From an uncultured Gardnerella sp. (GTDB lineage: Bacteria > Actinomycetota > Actinomycetes > Actinomycetales > Bifidobacteriaceae), in NCBI GenBank assembly GCA_947292085.1, contig CAMYPN010000004.1, forward strand, positions 1 to 43,314: a stretch of 43,314 nucleotides of DNA, read 5' to 3'. Positions 1 through 10,750 of the stretch are shown here, piece after piece (the stretch's first letter is position 1; the number at the start of each line of letters is the position of its first letter). The position numbers and the translations under genes are program-made. The notes under the pieces are model-generated. The model saw only the letters and a list, made by a program, of their open reading frames with translations. It was not told the DNA's origin and made no database searches.

Positions 1-19
1 CTGAAATTTAAAATAAATT

Positions 20-80
20 CTGCGCGTTCATGCTTATGAATGGAATATTCATGTGCAGGTGCGCGCAGATTTTTATATTT
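20..80 (+). terminator. Probable terminator of an upstream gene outside the window
   Basis: CTGCGCG (20-26) pairs with CGCGCAG (62-68). A smaller hairpin, ATGAAT (36-41)/ATTCAT (47-52), sits inside it, and a T-rich run follows from 69. No gene end is visible in the window, so the assignment to an upstream plus-strand gene is inferred. Confidence 0.5.
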
Positions 81-112
81 TTCTAAATTTTTAATAGTAG
101 TGTCATTAAAAG

Positions 113-141
113 TTGTAGTTTGTTATAACCTTTCTGATAAA
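113..141 (+). promoter_or_regulatory. Candidate sigma-70-type promoter for the GNAT gene
   Basis: TTGTAG (113-118) and GATAAA (136-141) are separated by 17 bases, placing the start of transcription near 148. The match to TTGACA/TATAAT is partial, so this is a sequence-only prediction. Confidence 0.4.
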
Positions 142-215
142 ATCTTTGTTTGTGTGTGTGGCTCGTAACTTATAGTGCGGGCTGCAAAGAACTATTGTGT
201 TGCAAGTGGGTGAGT

Positions 216-1127
216 ATGAAGGAAACCAACGACGGTGATATCAGCTCTCGCAAGCTGCCTGAAAGTGTGATTATCCCAAATATTAAGGGAGAGATGGCTT
301 ATTTGCGGCCAGCATCCCTTAGTGATTTGCCGAAAATGGATGAGCTGCATGCCTTTGATAATTCGTACGTTATAACAGGTAAAGATTCCCAATGTGAAAG
401 AGCAATGGTTCATGCCTGGGTGCAACGTTCTAATCAGTGGTCAACAGGTTCTTGTGAATACAATGATTTATCTCAAGAGCGTTACGTTGATGATCCGCAG
501 TGCCGTCCTACTATGGCTTGGGCTATAGTTCCCGAAGTTATCGACGATGCTGAAAACACTAGTGGCGATATTATCGGAATGATTTTTCTGATTGATATCG
601 ATGGCTGGTCGCGTTCTGCAAGAATTCAGGTTGTTCTTGGAAAAGATTATCGCAGTCGTGGATACTCTAGAGACGCTATGCCGCGAGTTATGACTTACGG
701 TTTTGCTTCTGCACCTTCAGGTCTTGGTTTACACCGTATTTGGGTTGGTGTTCCTTCATCAAATTCTCGTTCGCTTTCTGTATATCAGTCTCTCGGCTTT
801 GTGAAAACTGGTACTGCTCGCGATGCTTTTTGGGATTCTCAGAACAATAAATATCAAGACTTTGTTGTTATGGATACTCTTGCGGATGAGTATGATGCAA
901 TACGTTCATTAGATGCTTTTGGTTTGCATGTTATTGAAGAAAATCCTGGTGTAAAAGAAGCTTTAAGTTCTCACCAACATTCTATAGCAATACCTGTTAA
1001 GCGTGATAATACTGATGAGAAAACTTGGCCGTATGATTCGCGCGAAGCAGCAGAAACTTCTTCAAAGAAAGCATGGTGGCGTATTATAGGTCGTGGTCGT
1101 AAACGTGAGACAGAAGGGAAGCAATGA
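216..1127 (+). CDS. GNAT family N-acetyltransferase (RimJ/RimL-like)
   Basis: This is a predicted cytoplasmic acetyl-CoA-dependent N-acetyltransferase. The GNAT core is visible in the middle of the protein: a strand ending IQVVLGKDYRSRGY supplies the Q/RxxGxG/A-like acetyl-CoA loop. It is followed by LHRIWVGVPSSNSRSLSVYQSLGF, the typical strand-helix with the asparagine and the 'YxxLGF' ending of RimJ/RimL-type enzymes. About 80 C-terminal residues follow the domain and end in a basic stretch. The start is uncertain. The frame is open from a TTG at 150, but GTG 210 and ATG 216 fit the domain better; none has a strong Shine-Dalgarno. The 3' end overlaps the DUF2469 gene by four bases (ATGA), implying translational coupling. 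The substrate cannot be inferred. Confidence 0.75.
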   Translation: MKETNDGDISSRKLPESVIIPNIKGEMAYLRPASLSDLPKMDELHAFDNSYVITGKDSQCERAMVHAWVQRSNQWSTGSCEYNDLSQERYVDDPQCRPTMAWAIVPEVIDDAENTSGDIIGMIFLIDIDGWSRSARIQVVLGKDYRSRGYSRDAMPRVMTYGFASAPSGLGLHRIWVGVPSSNSRSLSVYQSLGFVKTGTARDAFWDSQNNKYQDFVVMDTLADEYDAIRSLDAFGLHVIEENPGVKEALSSHQHSIAIPVKRDNTDEKTWPYDSREAAETSSKKAWWRIIGRGRKRETEGKQ

Positions 1128-1438
1128 GCGCCGAAGATCTCGACAACTACGAAACTGATGCTGAACTTGCGTTGTACAAAGAGTACCGTGATGTAATTAA
1201 GCTTTTTACTTACGTAGTTGAAACGGAGCGTCGATTTTATTTAGCAAATAAAGTCGATTTTAATGTACGTTCAGCAGGTCAAGATGTGTATTTTGATGTG
1301 CAGCTTACAGACGCTTGGGTTTGGGACGTATATCGTCCTTCTCGTTTTGTAAAGAATGTTCGTATTGTTACTTTTAAAGACGTAAACGTAGAAGAAGTAC
1401 AAAAAACTGATATTGATATTCCTGAGTCTATCGCGTGA
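1124..1438 (+). CDS. DUF2469 family protein
   Basis: A 104-residue soluble protein of unknown function, highly characteristic of Actinobacteria. The segments YKEYRDVIKLFTYVVETERRFYLAN, YFDVQLTDAWVWD and RPSRFVKNVRIVTFKDVN match my memory of the DUF2469 family over its whole length. In many actinobacteria the gene lies near rnhB and lepB; here it is instead coupled (4-base overlap) to the GNAT gene upstream. No catalytic motif, signal peptide or membrane segment is visible. Only family membership is claimed. Confidence 0.85.
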   Translation: MSAEDLDNYETDAELALYKEYRDVIKLFTYVVETERRFYLANKVDFNVRSAGQDVYFDVQLTDAWVWDVYRPSRFVKNVRIVTFKDVNVEEVQKTDIDIPESIA

Positions 1439-1526
1439 TACGCGTATGATTAGCTAGGATATGCATAAAAATTTGGCATAGCTTAGTAGTTTTGTGCCAA
1501 ATTACGTATTGAGGTATGGAGGACAA

Positions 1527-3146
1527 GTGACGGAAGCGCAATCCCAAAAAGAATCTGTGGTAATCATCGGCGGAGGGCCGGCAGGGTTGACGGCAGCTTG
1601 GGAGCTTGTGAAGGACGGCGGTGCTGAACGCTATGATGTGACCGTACTTGAAGCTACTCGTGAATTCGGTGGTATTTCGCGTACTGTGAAATATAACGGG
1701 AACCGTATGGATATTGGTGGACACCGCTTCTTCTCTAAGGATGATCGAATCATGCAATGGTGGCGTGAAATGTTGCCTTTGCAGGGTTCCCCTTCTTATG
1801 ACGATAAAAAGCTTGGTCGTCATCATGATTTGGAAGCAGGTGGCCCAGATCCTGAAGTTGAAGATGAAGTTATGTTGAAGCGTCATCGTGTTTCCAGAAT
1901 TTTCTGGAATCACCATTTCTTCGATTATCCGATTTCTCTTTCTGCAGCTACTTTGCGTTCTATGGGCTTTATTTTGACTATGAGGGTTGGTTTTAGTTAC
2001 TTGTGGTCTATGATTCATAAGTTGCCGGAAACCAATCTTGAGAACTTCTACATTAATCGTTTTGGTAGGAAGCTTTATTCCATGTTCTTCGAAGGTTATA
2101 CTGAGAAGCTTTGGGGCAGGCATCCAAGCCAGATTTCTGCTGATTGGGGTGCTCAGCGTGTTAAAGGCTTGAGCATTGTGGAAGTTTTGAAGAATGCTTT
2201 CTCTAAGCTTATGCCAAAGAAGAAGGGCAAGAAGAAGGAAGTAGAGACTTCTCTTATTGAAGAGTTCTGGTATCCAAAGCTTGGCCCAGGCCAGTTGTGG
2301 GAGACTGTAGAACGTAGATGCCGCGAGAATGGTGCTACAGTTCGCACAGATGCTAAAGTTGTGGCAATTAAACAGTCGGAAGGTAAGATTTCTGGCGTTG
2401 TTGTTGAAGATGCAAATGGTGAGCGTTCTGAATTGCATGCTGATCAATTCATATCTTCTATGCCGATTAAGGATTTGGTTGCTGCACTTGAACAGGGTGC
2501 GAATGGTGACAAGAAGGCTGAAGTTCCAGCAGAAATGCAACGTGTTGCTAAGGGCTTGCCTTATCGTGATTTCGTAACTGTTGGTCTTTTGGTAAAGCGT
2601 TTACGCTTGCGCAATACGACTACAATCCCAACTCTTGGAAATCCTCCTATTGTGCCAGATTGCTGGATTTACGTTCAGGATCCTGGCTATAAGGTCGGTC
2701 GTTTGCAGATTTTCAACAACTGGAGTCCTTACCTTGTTAAAGATGTTGATAATACTGTTTGGATTGGTCTCGAATACTTCTGCGAAGAAGGCGATGATTT
2801 CTGGAATATGAGTGATGATGAGGCTCGCAAGATGGCTATTGACGAGTTGACTCGTATGCAGGTTATCAACGGTGAGGAAGATGTTCTTGATTCTCATCGT
2901 GAGCGCGTGCCAAAGGCTTATCCAGCGTACTTCGATACTTATTCACAAATGCCTGAGCTGATCGATTACTTGGATGGTTTTGGTAATTTGTATTGCGTTG
3001 GACGTAACGGTCAGCATCGTTATAATAATCAGGATCATTCCATGGCAACTGCAATTGAAGCTGTTGAGAATATTCACACTGGAGCAACTTCTAAAGCAAA
3101 TGTCTGGTCTGTTAATACTGAAAAGTCTTATCACGAAAAGAAGTAA
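1527..3146 (+). CDS. NAD(P)/FAD-dependent oxidoreductase, UDP-galactopyranose mutase/amine-oxidase-like
   Basis: A predicted flavoprotein of about 539 residues. The N-terminus carries the dinucleotide-binding motif [17 protein letters not shown], an acidic residue ending the second strand (VTVLEA), and then [23 protein letters not shown], the substrate/flavin-contact region shared by UDP-galactopyranose mutase and protoporphyrinogen-oxidase-like enzymes. The C-terminus has [21 protein letters not shown], the second FAD contact. The GTG at 1527 is chosen because GGAGG (1518-1522) lies four bases upstream; an in-frame extension to 1494 lacks such a signal. UDP-sugar mutase and another FAD-dependent desaturation/oxidation role are both possible. 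A strong intrinsic terminator follows. Confidence 0.75.
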   Translation: MTEAQSQKESVVIIGGGPAGLTAAWELVKDGGAERYDVTVLEATREFGGISRTVKYNGNRMDIGGHRFFSKDDRIMQWWREMLPLQGSPSYDDKKLGRHHDLEAGGPDPEVEDEVMLKRHRVSRIFWNHHFFDYPISLSAATLRSMGFILTMRVGFSYLWSMIHKLPETNLENFYINRFGRKLYSMFFEGYTEKLWGRHPSQISADWGAQRVKGLSIVEVLKNAFSKLMPKKKGKKKEVETSLIEEFWYPKLGPGQLWETVERRCRENGATVRTDAKVVAIKQSEGKISGVVVEDANGERSELHADQFISSMPIKDLVAALEQGANGDKKAEVPAEMQRVAKGLPYRDFVTVGLLVKRLRLRNTTTIPTLGNPPIVPDCWIYVQDPGYKVGRLQIFNNWSPYLVKDVDNTVWIGLEYFCEEGDDFWNMSDDEARKMAIDELTRMQVINGEEDVLDSHRERVPKAYPAYFDTYSQMPELIDYLDGFGNLYCVGRNGQHRYNNQDHSMATAIEAVENIHTGATSKANVWSVNTEKSYHEKK

Positions 3147-3451
3147 GTTTAGTCACTTTTAAATAATTTAATTTCAGAAAAGTAGTTTACTAAAAGCGCT
3201 AAGTTTAGTCGGCATGAGCTGATTTTCTTAGCGCTTTTTGCTTTTTATGAAGTGTAAAATTTTTACGCATATACGAAACACTCTGTAAGAAACTTATTTG
3301 TGCTGTGAGTCGCGTACATATGATATCTTTACAAAAGTTCACATGCTACACATTGTTATGTGTGAGCGTGAATTCGTAGCGGATTTTCCGCAATCTTCCA
3401 CACAAAGCTCTCCGGAGTTCTATTCCGCGTGAGTCAAGGAAAGGTATAATA
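3147..3451. other. Intergenic region upstream of rho
   Basis: About 305 bases. The first third holds the intrinsic terminator (3192-3245). The rest is presumably the rho promoter and leader. TATGAT (3319-3324) could be a -10 element but has no good -35. A short inverted repeat, ACACAT-TGTT-ATGTGT (3348-3363), lies in the putative leader. The Shine-Dalgarno AAGGAAAGG is at 3436-3444. No gene is seen. Confidence 0.5.
3192..3245 (+). terminator. Intrinsic terminator after the flavoprotein gene
   Basis: AAAAGCGCTAAG (3192-3203) and CTTAGCGCTTTT (3227-3238) form a 12-bp perfect stem that runs into a T-rich tail. The stem also has an A-tract on its 5' side, so it could work in both directions. Confidence 0.85.
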
Positions 3452-5455
3452 GTGGCAATAAGCCAGAATCTTAAAGATATGAAGCTTCCTGAGCTTAGGG
3501 ATCTTGCTAAGCAGATGGGTTTGCGTGGTACGTCTACTATGCGTAAACCTGATTTGGTTGCAACTATAACTGCTGCTCGAAATGGGGGAGAAGCTCCAGC
3601 TGGTGTAACGGTTCGTGTGCCTAAAGTTACGGGCTATGACATTGAGTCGTTGGAAAATCTTGTTCCTGATGATAAGTCGAAACGCCAGTATATGGAATCT
3701 GATGCATCGCGTAATGCGTTAGATGATATTGAAATTTCAGATGCAAATGTTAACAATCGGGAAGATAAACCGCGGTATCGTGAATCTTTACGCGGAAATG
3801 AACGAGACAATGGCGTAGAAAACGATTTTGAGCGTCGCAGGTTTGTGCAAAATCATGATGATAATAATGGTGCTGAGAATGTCTCTCGCGATCTTGATCA
3901 GATTTTAGCGTTGCTTCCTGGTGATGAAGAAGACGAGGAATCTTCTCGCCGTTCTTCTGATAGTAGAGATGCTGATTTGCGTCGTCAACGCGGCGGAAGA
4001 GATTATAATCGCGGTGATTACAACGATAGAAACGAACGTTCGGATCATTTCCAGCGTCGTATGCGCGCTCGTACTCGCGATTACGATGAAGAACACGATG
4101 ATAGATCTGATCGCGATGAACGTTCAGAGCGTTCAGAACGCGGTGATCGCAGCGAACGCATGAATCGTTCAGAGCGCATGAATCGTTCAGAGCGCATGAA
4201 TCGTGCAGAGCATAATGATCGATCTGATAGATCTGATAGATCTGATCGTAATGCTGATCGTGAGTCTCATCGCGAAGAACAAGCTGAAGAGCTTGTTCCA
4301 GTCGCAGGAATTATAGATGTTCTTGAATCTTATGCCTTTGTGCGCACGTCAGGATATTTGCCTGGACCGAATGATGTTTATGTGTCTATGAGCCAAATCA
4401 AAAAGTATGGTTTGCGTAAAGGTGACGCAGTACAAGGCTCTATTCGTGCTCCTCGTGAAAGCGATCGCCGCAATCAGCGTCAAAAGTTTGTTCCTTTGCA
4501 AAGTGTCGATACTATTAACGGTATGAGTGTTGAGGATGCTCAGACTCGTCCTCAGTTTGCTAAGCTCACGCCTTTGTATCCGCATGAGCGTCTTAAGCAA
4601 GAGACTACTGCAAATCGTATTCTTGGCAGAGTTATAGATTTGGTTGCTCCTATTGGTAAGGGTCAGCGTGGATTAATAGTTTCGCCTCCAAAAGCAGGTA
4701 AAACTATTACTTTGCAGAATATTGCAAATGCTATTACTACCAACAATCCTGAAGTGCATTTGATGGTTGTTCTTGTTGATGAACGCCCTGAAGAGGTTAC
4801 TGATATGGAGCGCACGGTTCAGGGTGAAGTTATTTCTTCCACCTTCGATCGTCCTGCAACAGATCACACTACTGTTGCCGAGCTTGCTATTGAGCGCGCT
4901 AAGCGTCTGGTTGAGCTTGGTCAGGATGTTGTAGTTTTGCTTGATTCTATGACTCGTCTTGCTCGTGCATACAATATTGCTGCTCCTGCTTCTGGACGTA
5001 TTCTCTCCGGTGGTGTGGATGCTCAGGCTTTGTACCCTCCAAAGAAGTTCTTTGGCGCTGCTCGAAATATTGAGGACGGTGGTTCTCTTACTATTATCTC
5101 TTCTGCTTTGGTTGAAACTGGTTCCAAGATGGATGAGGTTATTTTCGAGGAGTTCAAGGGCACTGGCAATATGGAGTTACGCTTGAGTCGTGACTTGGCA
5201 GATAAGCGTCTCTTCCCTGCAGTTGATATTAACGCGTCTGGTACTCGTCGTGAGGAGCTGATCACTCCTGCTAATGAGCTTCCGATTATTTATCGTTTGC
5301 GTCGTTTGTTTGGCGGTCTTGATGCTGAGCAGGCGTATCAGACTTTGGTGCCGCGTTTGAAGAAAACTGCTTCTAATCGTGACTTCCTAACTGCTATTAC
5401 TCAGCAAGCTGGTGCTGCAGTTAATAATGGTGCTTCTGCACAGTCTGCTGTTTGA
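3452..5455 (+). CDS. Transcription termination factor Rho with long disordered insertion
   Basis: Hexameric RNA-dependent ATPase/translocase that ends transcription. Visible order: Rho N-terminal helical domain (about 8-45, [15 protein letters not shown]); a hydrophilic insertion rich in Arg, Asp, Glu, Ser and Asn (about 80-280); the cold-shock-like RNA-binding domain (about 283-350, [12 protein letters not shown]); and the RecA-like ATPase from about 370. Walker A is SPPKAGKT (411-418), Walker B is [16 protein letters not shown], and the Q/R-loop region GGVDAQAL is present. The insertion is of the kind known in actinobacterial Rho, which makes 667 residues much longer than the roughly 420 of E. 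coli. Start is GTG with AAGGAAAGG (3436-3444) seven bases upstream. The insertion contains tandem repeats at the DNA level (4157-4247). The gene stands alone between two terminators. Confidence 0.97.
   Translation: MAISQNLKDMKLPELRDLAKQMGLRGTSTMRKPDLVATITAARNGGEAPAGVTVRVPKVTGYDIESLENLVPDDKSKRQYMESDASRNALDDIEISDANVNNREDKPRYRESLRGNERDNGVENDFERRRFVQNHDDNNGAENVSRDLDQILALLPGDEEDEESSRRSSDSRDADLRRQRGGRDYNRGDYNDRNERSDHFQRRMRARTRDYDEEHDDRSDRDERSERSERGDRSERMNRSERMNRSERMNRAEHNDRSDRSDRSDRNADRESHREEQAEELVPVAGIIDVLESYAFVRTSGYLPGPNDVYVSMSQIKKYGLRKGDAVQGSIRAPRESDRRNQRQKFVPLQSVDTINGMSVEDAQTRPQFAKLTPLYPHERLKQETTANRILGRVIDLVAPIGKGQRGLIVSPPKAGKTITLQNIANAITTNNPEVHLMVVLVDERPEEVTDMERTVQGEVISSTFDRPATDHTTVAELAIERAKRLVELGQDVVVLLDSMTRLARAYNIAAPASGRILSGGVDAQALYPPKKFFGAARNIEDGGSLTIISSALVETGSKMDEVIFEEFKGTGNMELRLSRDLADKRLFPAVDINASGTRREELITPANELPIIYRLRRLFGGLDAEQAYQTLVPRLKKTASNRDFLTAITQQAGAAVNNGASAQSAV
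4157..4247 (+). repeat. Two in-frame tandem repeats inside the rho disordered region
   Basis: Three 18-base units (CGCATGAATCGTTCAGAG and one variant) fill 4157-4210 and encode Arg-Met-Asn-Arg-Ser/Ala-Glu repeats. Three 9-base units of GATCTGATA type fill 4221-4247 and encode Asp/Arg/Ser repeats. Both unit lengths are multiples of three, so gain or loss of a unit would keep the reading frame. Confidence 0.9.
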
Positions 5456-5522
5456 TTTTAAGCAGATTCGTTAGTTGCGCACATTAGTTTAATTGCGTGG
5501 ATTATCGCATTTATCTTATAAG

Positions 5523-5568
5523 TAAAGTCGCCCTGTACTTGTTATTTAAGTAAGGGCGACTTTATTTT
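5523..5568. terminator. Bidirectional intrinsic terminator between rho and the aminotransferase
   Basis: AAAGTCGCCCT (5524-5534) pairs with AGGGCGACTTT (5553-5563), followed by a T-rich run on the plus strand and preceded by A-rich sequence. It lies between two convergent genes and could serve both. Confidence 0.85.
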
Positions 5569-5656
5569 TACTCTAGTATTATCTATTTATCTGCTAATTT
5601 GTAACGTAGCTAATTTGTAACGCAACTTAAGTAAATTGTGTTACTTTTGTTGAAAA

Positions 5657-6862
5657 TTATTTCTGTTTATCGTTTTGCTTAGAAATCGCAAAACGTCGCA
5701 TACGAACTACTCCTTCTTTAACGTCCTCAGGTTTTCCTGCGTACGATAATCTAACGAATCCGGATCCTTCTGATCCAAATGCTTCGCCTGGAACTACTGC
5801 TACAGATTCTTCTTCTAATAGTTTTCTACTAAATTCTTCGGAACTAAGTCCTGTAGGACGTACGTCAACGAATGCATAGAATGCTCCTTGCGGTTCTACT
5901 AGTCGTAGAGCGGAACAATCTGAAAGATTTTCCATTACTATTTTGCGCTTTGATCTGTATTCTTCGCGCATTGCTTTTACGTGATCTTGAGGACCATTGA
6001 AAGCTGCGATTGCGCCGTATTGTGCTGTCGAATTAACCGAAGAGTGCATCATTTCTGCGACTTTGCTGGTTTGTTCAATTATATTTTCTGGAGCTAGAAT
6101 GTATCCTATGCGCCAACCAGTCATTGCGTAAGTTTTTGATAAACTTTCTACGATTATTGTTCGTTCGTGCATGCCTTCTGCTGCGGCTATTGATGGAGCT
6201 ACAAACTTTCCTTCTGGCTCACTTGATGAATCGCTTGAGAATATAAAAGGATGATAAACTTCGTCTGAAATTACCCACAAGTCGAATTCGTTACAAAGTT
6301 TTGCTACTTCCGCTAGCTCTTCTGCTGTAGTTACGGCACCTGTTGGGTTTCCTGGAGAGTTGATAATTATTGCGCGCGTACGAGGTGTAATCGCTTTACG
6401 GATCTCATCAGCGTTTACGTGCATTCCGTGTTCTGGTTTGAGCGCTACTGTTACAGGAATAGCGTCGCACATAAGTACTTCTGCATCGTATGAAGTGAAG
6501 TATGGTGAAGGTATTATTACTTCGTCTCCTGGATCTACTACTGCTTTAATTGCTAAGTAAAGCCCTATAGTAGCGCCGTCTACTGCTTGTATTTCTGTAT
6601 CTGCGTTGTATGTTAATCCCTTTACTCGTTTCGTATAAGCTGCTGCGGCTTTTCTGAATTCTTCTATGCCTAATACGTCTGTGTATTTTGTTTTTCCTTC
6701 GCGCAATGAATCGCATGCTGCTTCTACTATGTGCTGTGATGCTGTTTCGCCAGGTTCGCCCAGACATAGTGATATTGCGTTTGGTATTTTTTCTACTCGG
6801 TCGAATACGTCTCTAATACCGGACCTAGGTATTTTTATTGTGTGTTCTGCAATTTTTGTCAT
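5657..6862 (-). CDS. Pyridoxal-phosphate-dependent aminotransferase, class I/II
   Basis: A cytosolic fold-type I aminotransferase of 401 residues, of the AspC/aromatic aminotransferase type. Visible motifs: INSPGNPTGAV (substrate/PLP-binding Asn loop), WVISDEVYHPF (the Asp that pairs with the pyridine nitrogen, and a Tyr), and SLSKTYAMTGWRIGY, which contains the Schiff-base lysine. The C-terminal SGFVRLSYAG supplies the carboxylate-binding Arg. AAGGAGTT lies just upstream of the ATG (plus-strand 6867-6874). It is divergent from an Lrp/AsnC regulator, which is followed by chorismate mutase, so an aromatic or branched amino-acid substrate under Lrp-type control is a reasonable inference. The sequence alone does not fix the substrate. 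Confidence 0.88.
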   Translation of the reverse strand: MTKIAEHTIKIPRSGIRDVFDRVEKIPNAISLCLGEPGETASQHIVEAACDSLREGKTKYTDVLGIEEFRKAAAAYTKRVKGLTYNADTEIQAVDGATIGLYLAIKAVVDPGDEVIIPSPYFTSYDAEVLMCDAIPVTVALKPEHGMHVNADEIRKAITPRTRAIIINSPGNPTGAVTTAEELAEVAKLCNEFDLWVISDEVYHPFIFSSDSSSEPEGKFVAPSIAAAEGMHERTIIVESLSKTYAMTGWRIGYILAPENIIEQTSKVAEMMHSSVNSTAQYGAIAAFNGPQDHVKAMREEYRSKRKIVMENLSDCSALRLVEPQGAFYAFVDVRPTGLSSEEFSRKLLEEESVAVVPGEAFGSEGSGFVRLSYAGKPEDVKEGVVRMRRFAISKQNDKQK

Positions 6863-7245
6863 CTGGAACTCCTTGGGTGCGGGCTAATAAATTTTGTAAA
6901 ACGGACGGTAGTAATAATTTTTAGTATTTATTGATAGTACATTTTATTGATGTACGCAACGTTTGAATTAAGTTACGAAATATAGAAAGTTCTGTAAATT
7001 TTTTCAATTACGTAAAATAATTCTATAATCTTTTCGAGTATTTTGGTTTTATTGTTCAATAAATTGCGTATTCTTAAAAATTCTAAGCATGTGCTTATAT
7101 AGATAAACATATGATTTTTTTCTGTAGAAACAAAATTTTTTGTATAATTTGATTCTTTTTCGTTAAAAAATACGGTACTATAAAATCGACTGCAGGATAC
7201 ATAATCGCAGTTTGGTCTATCGTCTATTTCGAGAATGGAGGCCGC
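6863..7245. other. AT-rich divergent promoter region between aminotransferase and lrp genes
   Basis: This 383-base region carries both outward promoters. On the lrp side an extended TACTATAAAAT (TATAAA at 7179-7184) could be a -10 element, but no convincing -35 lies at the right distance. On the aminotransferase side an inverted repeat is at 6937-6955. The remainder is very AT-rich with no credible gene. A minus-strand open frame here runs into lrp and looks random. Confidence 0.5.
6937..6955. promoter_or_regulatory. Inverted repeat, candidate Lrp-type operator
   Basis: GTACAT-TTTATTG-ATGTAC is a perfect 6-bp inverted repeat around an AT-rich centre. It lies about 75 bases upstream of the aminotransferase start and between it and the divergent Lrp/AsnC gene. 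Size and AT-rich spacer suit an Lrp-family site; this is inference from position and shape. Confidence 0.4.
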
Positions 7246-7707
7246 ATGACGAACAACTCTAATAAAGTTGAAGCGAGCACGGTCATGGATTCTACCGATG
7301 CAATAATAGTAGACATCCTTGAGCATGATGGACGTGCAACGTTGACGCGGTTAGCAAAAGCTTCGGGATTGTCAGTTTCTGCAGTACAGTCGCGTGTGCA
7401 AAAACTGGAGCGTAAAGGTATTATTACTGGTTACCGTGCCCTCATAGATTACGAGCGTCGTGGTTTGCCAGTAAGCGCATTTGTGTCAGTTACGCCACTA
7501 GATTTTGAACAGGAATCTACTGTACCGACGAAGCTTCGTGATATTGAAGGCATCGAAGCCTGCTATTCTATTACTGGCAGCCCTAGTTTTATGCTGGTAG
7601 TGCGCGTTGCAACTCCAAGCAAATTGGAAGAATTAATCAACACTATCCACAAGGTCGTTCCGGTTAGTACTGAAACAACTATGGTTTTGCAAACATATTT
7701 TGATTAA
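7246..7707 (+). CDS. Lrp/AsnC family transcriptional regulator
   Basis: A 153-residue feast/famine regulator. The N-terminal winged helix-turn-helix is clear (ATLTRLAKASGLSVSAVQSRVQKLERKGIITGYRALID). The C-terminal RAM/ligand-binding domain includes GIEACYSITGSPSFMLVVRV, which carries the typical Gly-containing effector loop. GGAGG (7237-7241) precedes the ATG. The divergent aminotransferase and downstream chorismate mutase are the likeliest targets, besides its own gene. The family responds to amino acids, but the effector is unknown here. Confidence 0.92.
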   Translation: MTNNSNKVEASTVMDSTDAIIVDILEHDGRATLTRLAKASGLSVSAVQSRVQKLERKGIITGYRALIDYERRGLPVSAFVSVTPLDFEQESTVPTKLRDIEGIEACYSITGSPSFMLVVRVATPSKLEELINTIHKVVPVSTETTMVLQTYFD

Positions 7708-7724
7708 TTTATTCTAGATACCAC

Positions 7725-8084
7725 ATGTGTGATTTTTCTAAAATAACGGTTGGCGCTCGTGAGGCTCTCAACAATTCCAGTCACGAGGATTGTGCCAATG
7801 AGATTCTCGCTTTGCGCCAATCGATTGACAATATTGACAATGCTGTTATTGCGCTTTTGGCTGAGCGTTTCAAATGCACAGAAAAAGTTGGTGTAATTAA
7901 AGCGCGAAATCATATTTCTCCAGAAGACAAAGTGCGAGAAAAATCACAAATAATACGCCTAAAAGAAGTCGCAAAAAACGCAGGATTATCAGAAGATATA
8001 GCTTTGCAATATCATAATTTTGTTGTTACTGAAGCAAAAAAGCGACATAAAGAAATAGCTAATAGTGATAATCAAGAAAAATAG
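7725..8084 (+). CDS. Chorismate mutase, AroQ class
   Basis: Predicted to convert chorismate to prephenate, the branch to phenylalanine and tyrosine. The 119-residue protein is all-helical with the AroQ pattern LRQSIDNIDNAVIALLAERFKCTEKVGVIKARN (Arg, Asp, Leu-Leu, Arg, then V-x-x-x-K). It is followed by REKSQIIRLKEVAKNAGLSEDIALQYHNFVVTEAKKRHKE, where the second catalytic helix places Arg/Glu and Gln-like residues. The N-terminal 20 residues are extra. No Shine-Dalgarno precedes the ATG and an AT-rich TATTCT/TAGATA element (7710-7720) lies just upstream, so a leaderless start is possible. It begins 17 bases after the Lrp gene. Confidence 0.85.
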   Translation: MCDFSKITVGAREALNNSSHEDCANEILALRQSIDNIDNAVIALLAERFKCTEKVGVIKARNHISPEDKVREKSQIIRLKEVAKNAGLSEDIALQYHNFVVTEAKKRHKEIANSDNQEK

Positions 8085-8193
8085 CGAGAATAGCACTTCT
8101 TGTTAGAATTTTGCTCTAAGCGGTAAAAGTTGCGTATTTGCGTACAAAACAGAGTGTGTTTTATTTTTAAATAATATTATTGAGGACGGCAAA

Positions 8194-9244
8194 ATGACTA
8201 TCGCAACTGTTGAACGTTATGCGCAAATGCTTGATTCTGCAAGCCGTGGAGCATACGCTTATCCTGCTATTAACGTTACGAGTACGCAAACTCTTAATGC
8301 TGCGCTTCAAGGATTTGCTGAGGCTGAATCTGATGGTATTATTCAAATTTCTGTAGGCGGGTCATCGTACTTTTCAGGACAGTCTGTAAATAATCGTGTA
8401 GTTGGCTCCTTGGCTTTCGCAAGTTTTGCGCACGAAGTTGCATCACATTACCCTAATATCACTATCGCGCTTCACACAGATCACTGCGCTGAACAGTATT
8501 TAGACGATTGGATTCGTCCGCTACTTTTACGCGAAGCAGAGCAAGTAAAAAAAGGTGAGGAACCGCTTTTTCAATCACATATGTGGGATGGTTCAACTAT
8601 TCCTTTAGATCGTAATTTGCGCATTGCTGAAGAGCTTCTCGAGGCCTCACAGAAAGCTCGTACAATTCTAGAAATTGAAATTGGTGCAGTAGGCGGCGAA
8701 GAAGACGGCCAAAAAGCAGATATCGATGAGCGTCTCTATTCAACAGTGGAAGATGCAGAGAAAGTTGTAGAAAGTCTTGGCTTAGGCGAACGCGGAAGAT
8801 ATATGGCTGCTTTTACTTTCGGCAATGTTCACGGCTCATATAAACCGGGAGTTGTGAAACTGCGCCCAAAGCTTCTTCAAGAAATTCAGCAGAATGTGTA
8901 CGAAAAGTATAAAGAAACTTGCGATTCACGTGCTTTTGGTACGTCTAAAAAACCATTCTTACTAGTATTTCATGGCGGTTCTGGTTCTAAACCTGAAGAG
9001 ATTGCTGAAGCCGTTAATTATGGCGTAGTTAAAATGAATATTGACACTGACACGCAGTACGCTTTTACTCGCGCTATAGCTGGTCATATGTTCCGAAATT
9101 ATGATGCAGTTTTGAAAATAGACGGTGAAGTTGGTGAAAAGAAACTATACGATCCTCGTTCTTGGGGCAGAGAGGCTGAAAAAGCTATGGCAAAGCGCGT
9201 TGTACAAGCTTGCGTGGAGCTTGGTTCAGCCGGCAAAGCGTTGA

Positions 9245-9249
<5 letters not shown>
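8194..9249 (+). CDS. fba: Fructose-bisphosphate aldolase, class II
   Basis: Zn-dependent aldolase that cleaves or forms fructose 1,6-bisphosphate. Class II landmarks are present: ALHTDHC (catalytic Asp and Zn His), EIGAVGGEEDG (Zn Glu/loop), FGNVHGSYKPG (Zn His), FLLVFHGGSGS (Zn His/phosphate) and KMNIDTDTQYAF. Length (351) is normal for the longer class IIA form. GAGG at 8181-8184 precedes the ATG. In bifidobacteria the fructose-6-phosphate shunt bypasses phosphofructokinase, so a gluconeogenic or anaplerotic role is plausible, but that is background and not visible here. Confidence 0.96.
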
Positions 9250-10669
<1,420 letters not shown>

Positions 10670-10710
10670 TGTGATTTACTAGAGGTTTATTATGAATTGT
10701 TGAGTATTCC

Positions 10711-10750
10711 AGGACGGCACTTTTGTTTATAGAAGTGCCGTTTTGGTTTA
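10711..10750 (+). terminator. Intrinsic terminator after purA
   Basis: ACGGCACTT (10714-10722) pairs with AAGTGCCGT (10733-10741) around a ten-base loop, followed by TTTTGGTTT. Confidence 0.85.

Noticed and set aside
1428..2540. Long minus-strand open frame opposite the flavoprotein gene
   Set aside because: Fully antisense to a gene with clear FAD-binding motifs; its translation is Cys/His/Arg-rich without domains.
3445..3450. Perfect TATAAT just before the rho start
   Set aside because: It lies one base before the GTG, so a transcript from it would begin inside the coding sequence; the adjacent AAGGAAAGG is a normal ribosome site.
4157..4247. Repeats as a possible CRISPR array
   Set aside because: Units are directly tandem without spacers, in frame inside rho, and encode its disordered region.
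6973..7326. Minus-strand open frame in the aminotransferase-lrp gap
   Set aside because: Runs into the lrp coding region, has a Tyr/Phe/Ile/Asn-rich random composition from AT-rich DNA and no ribosome site.
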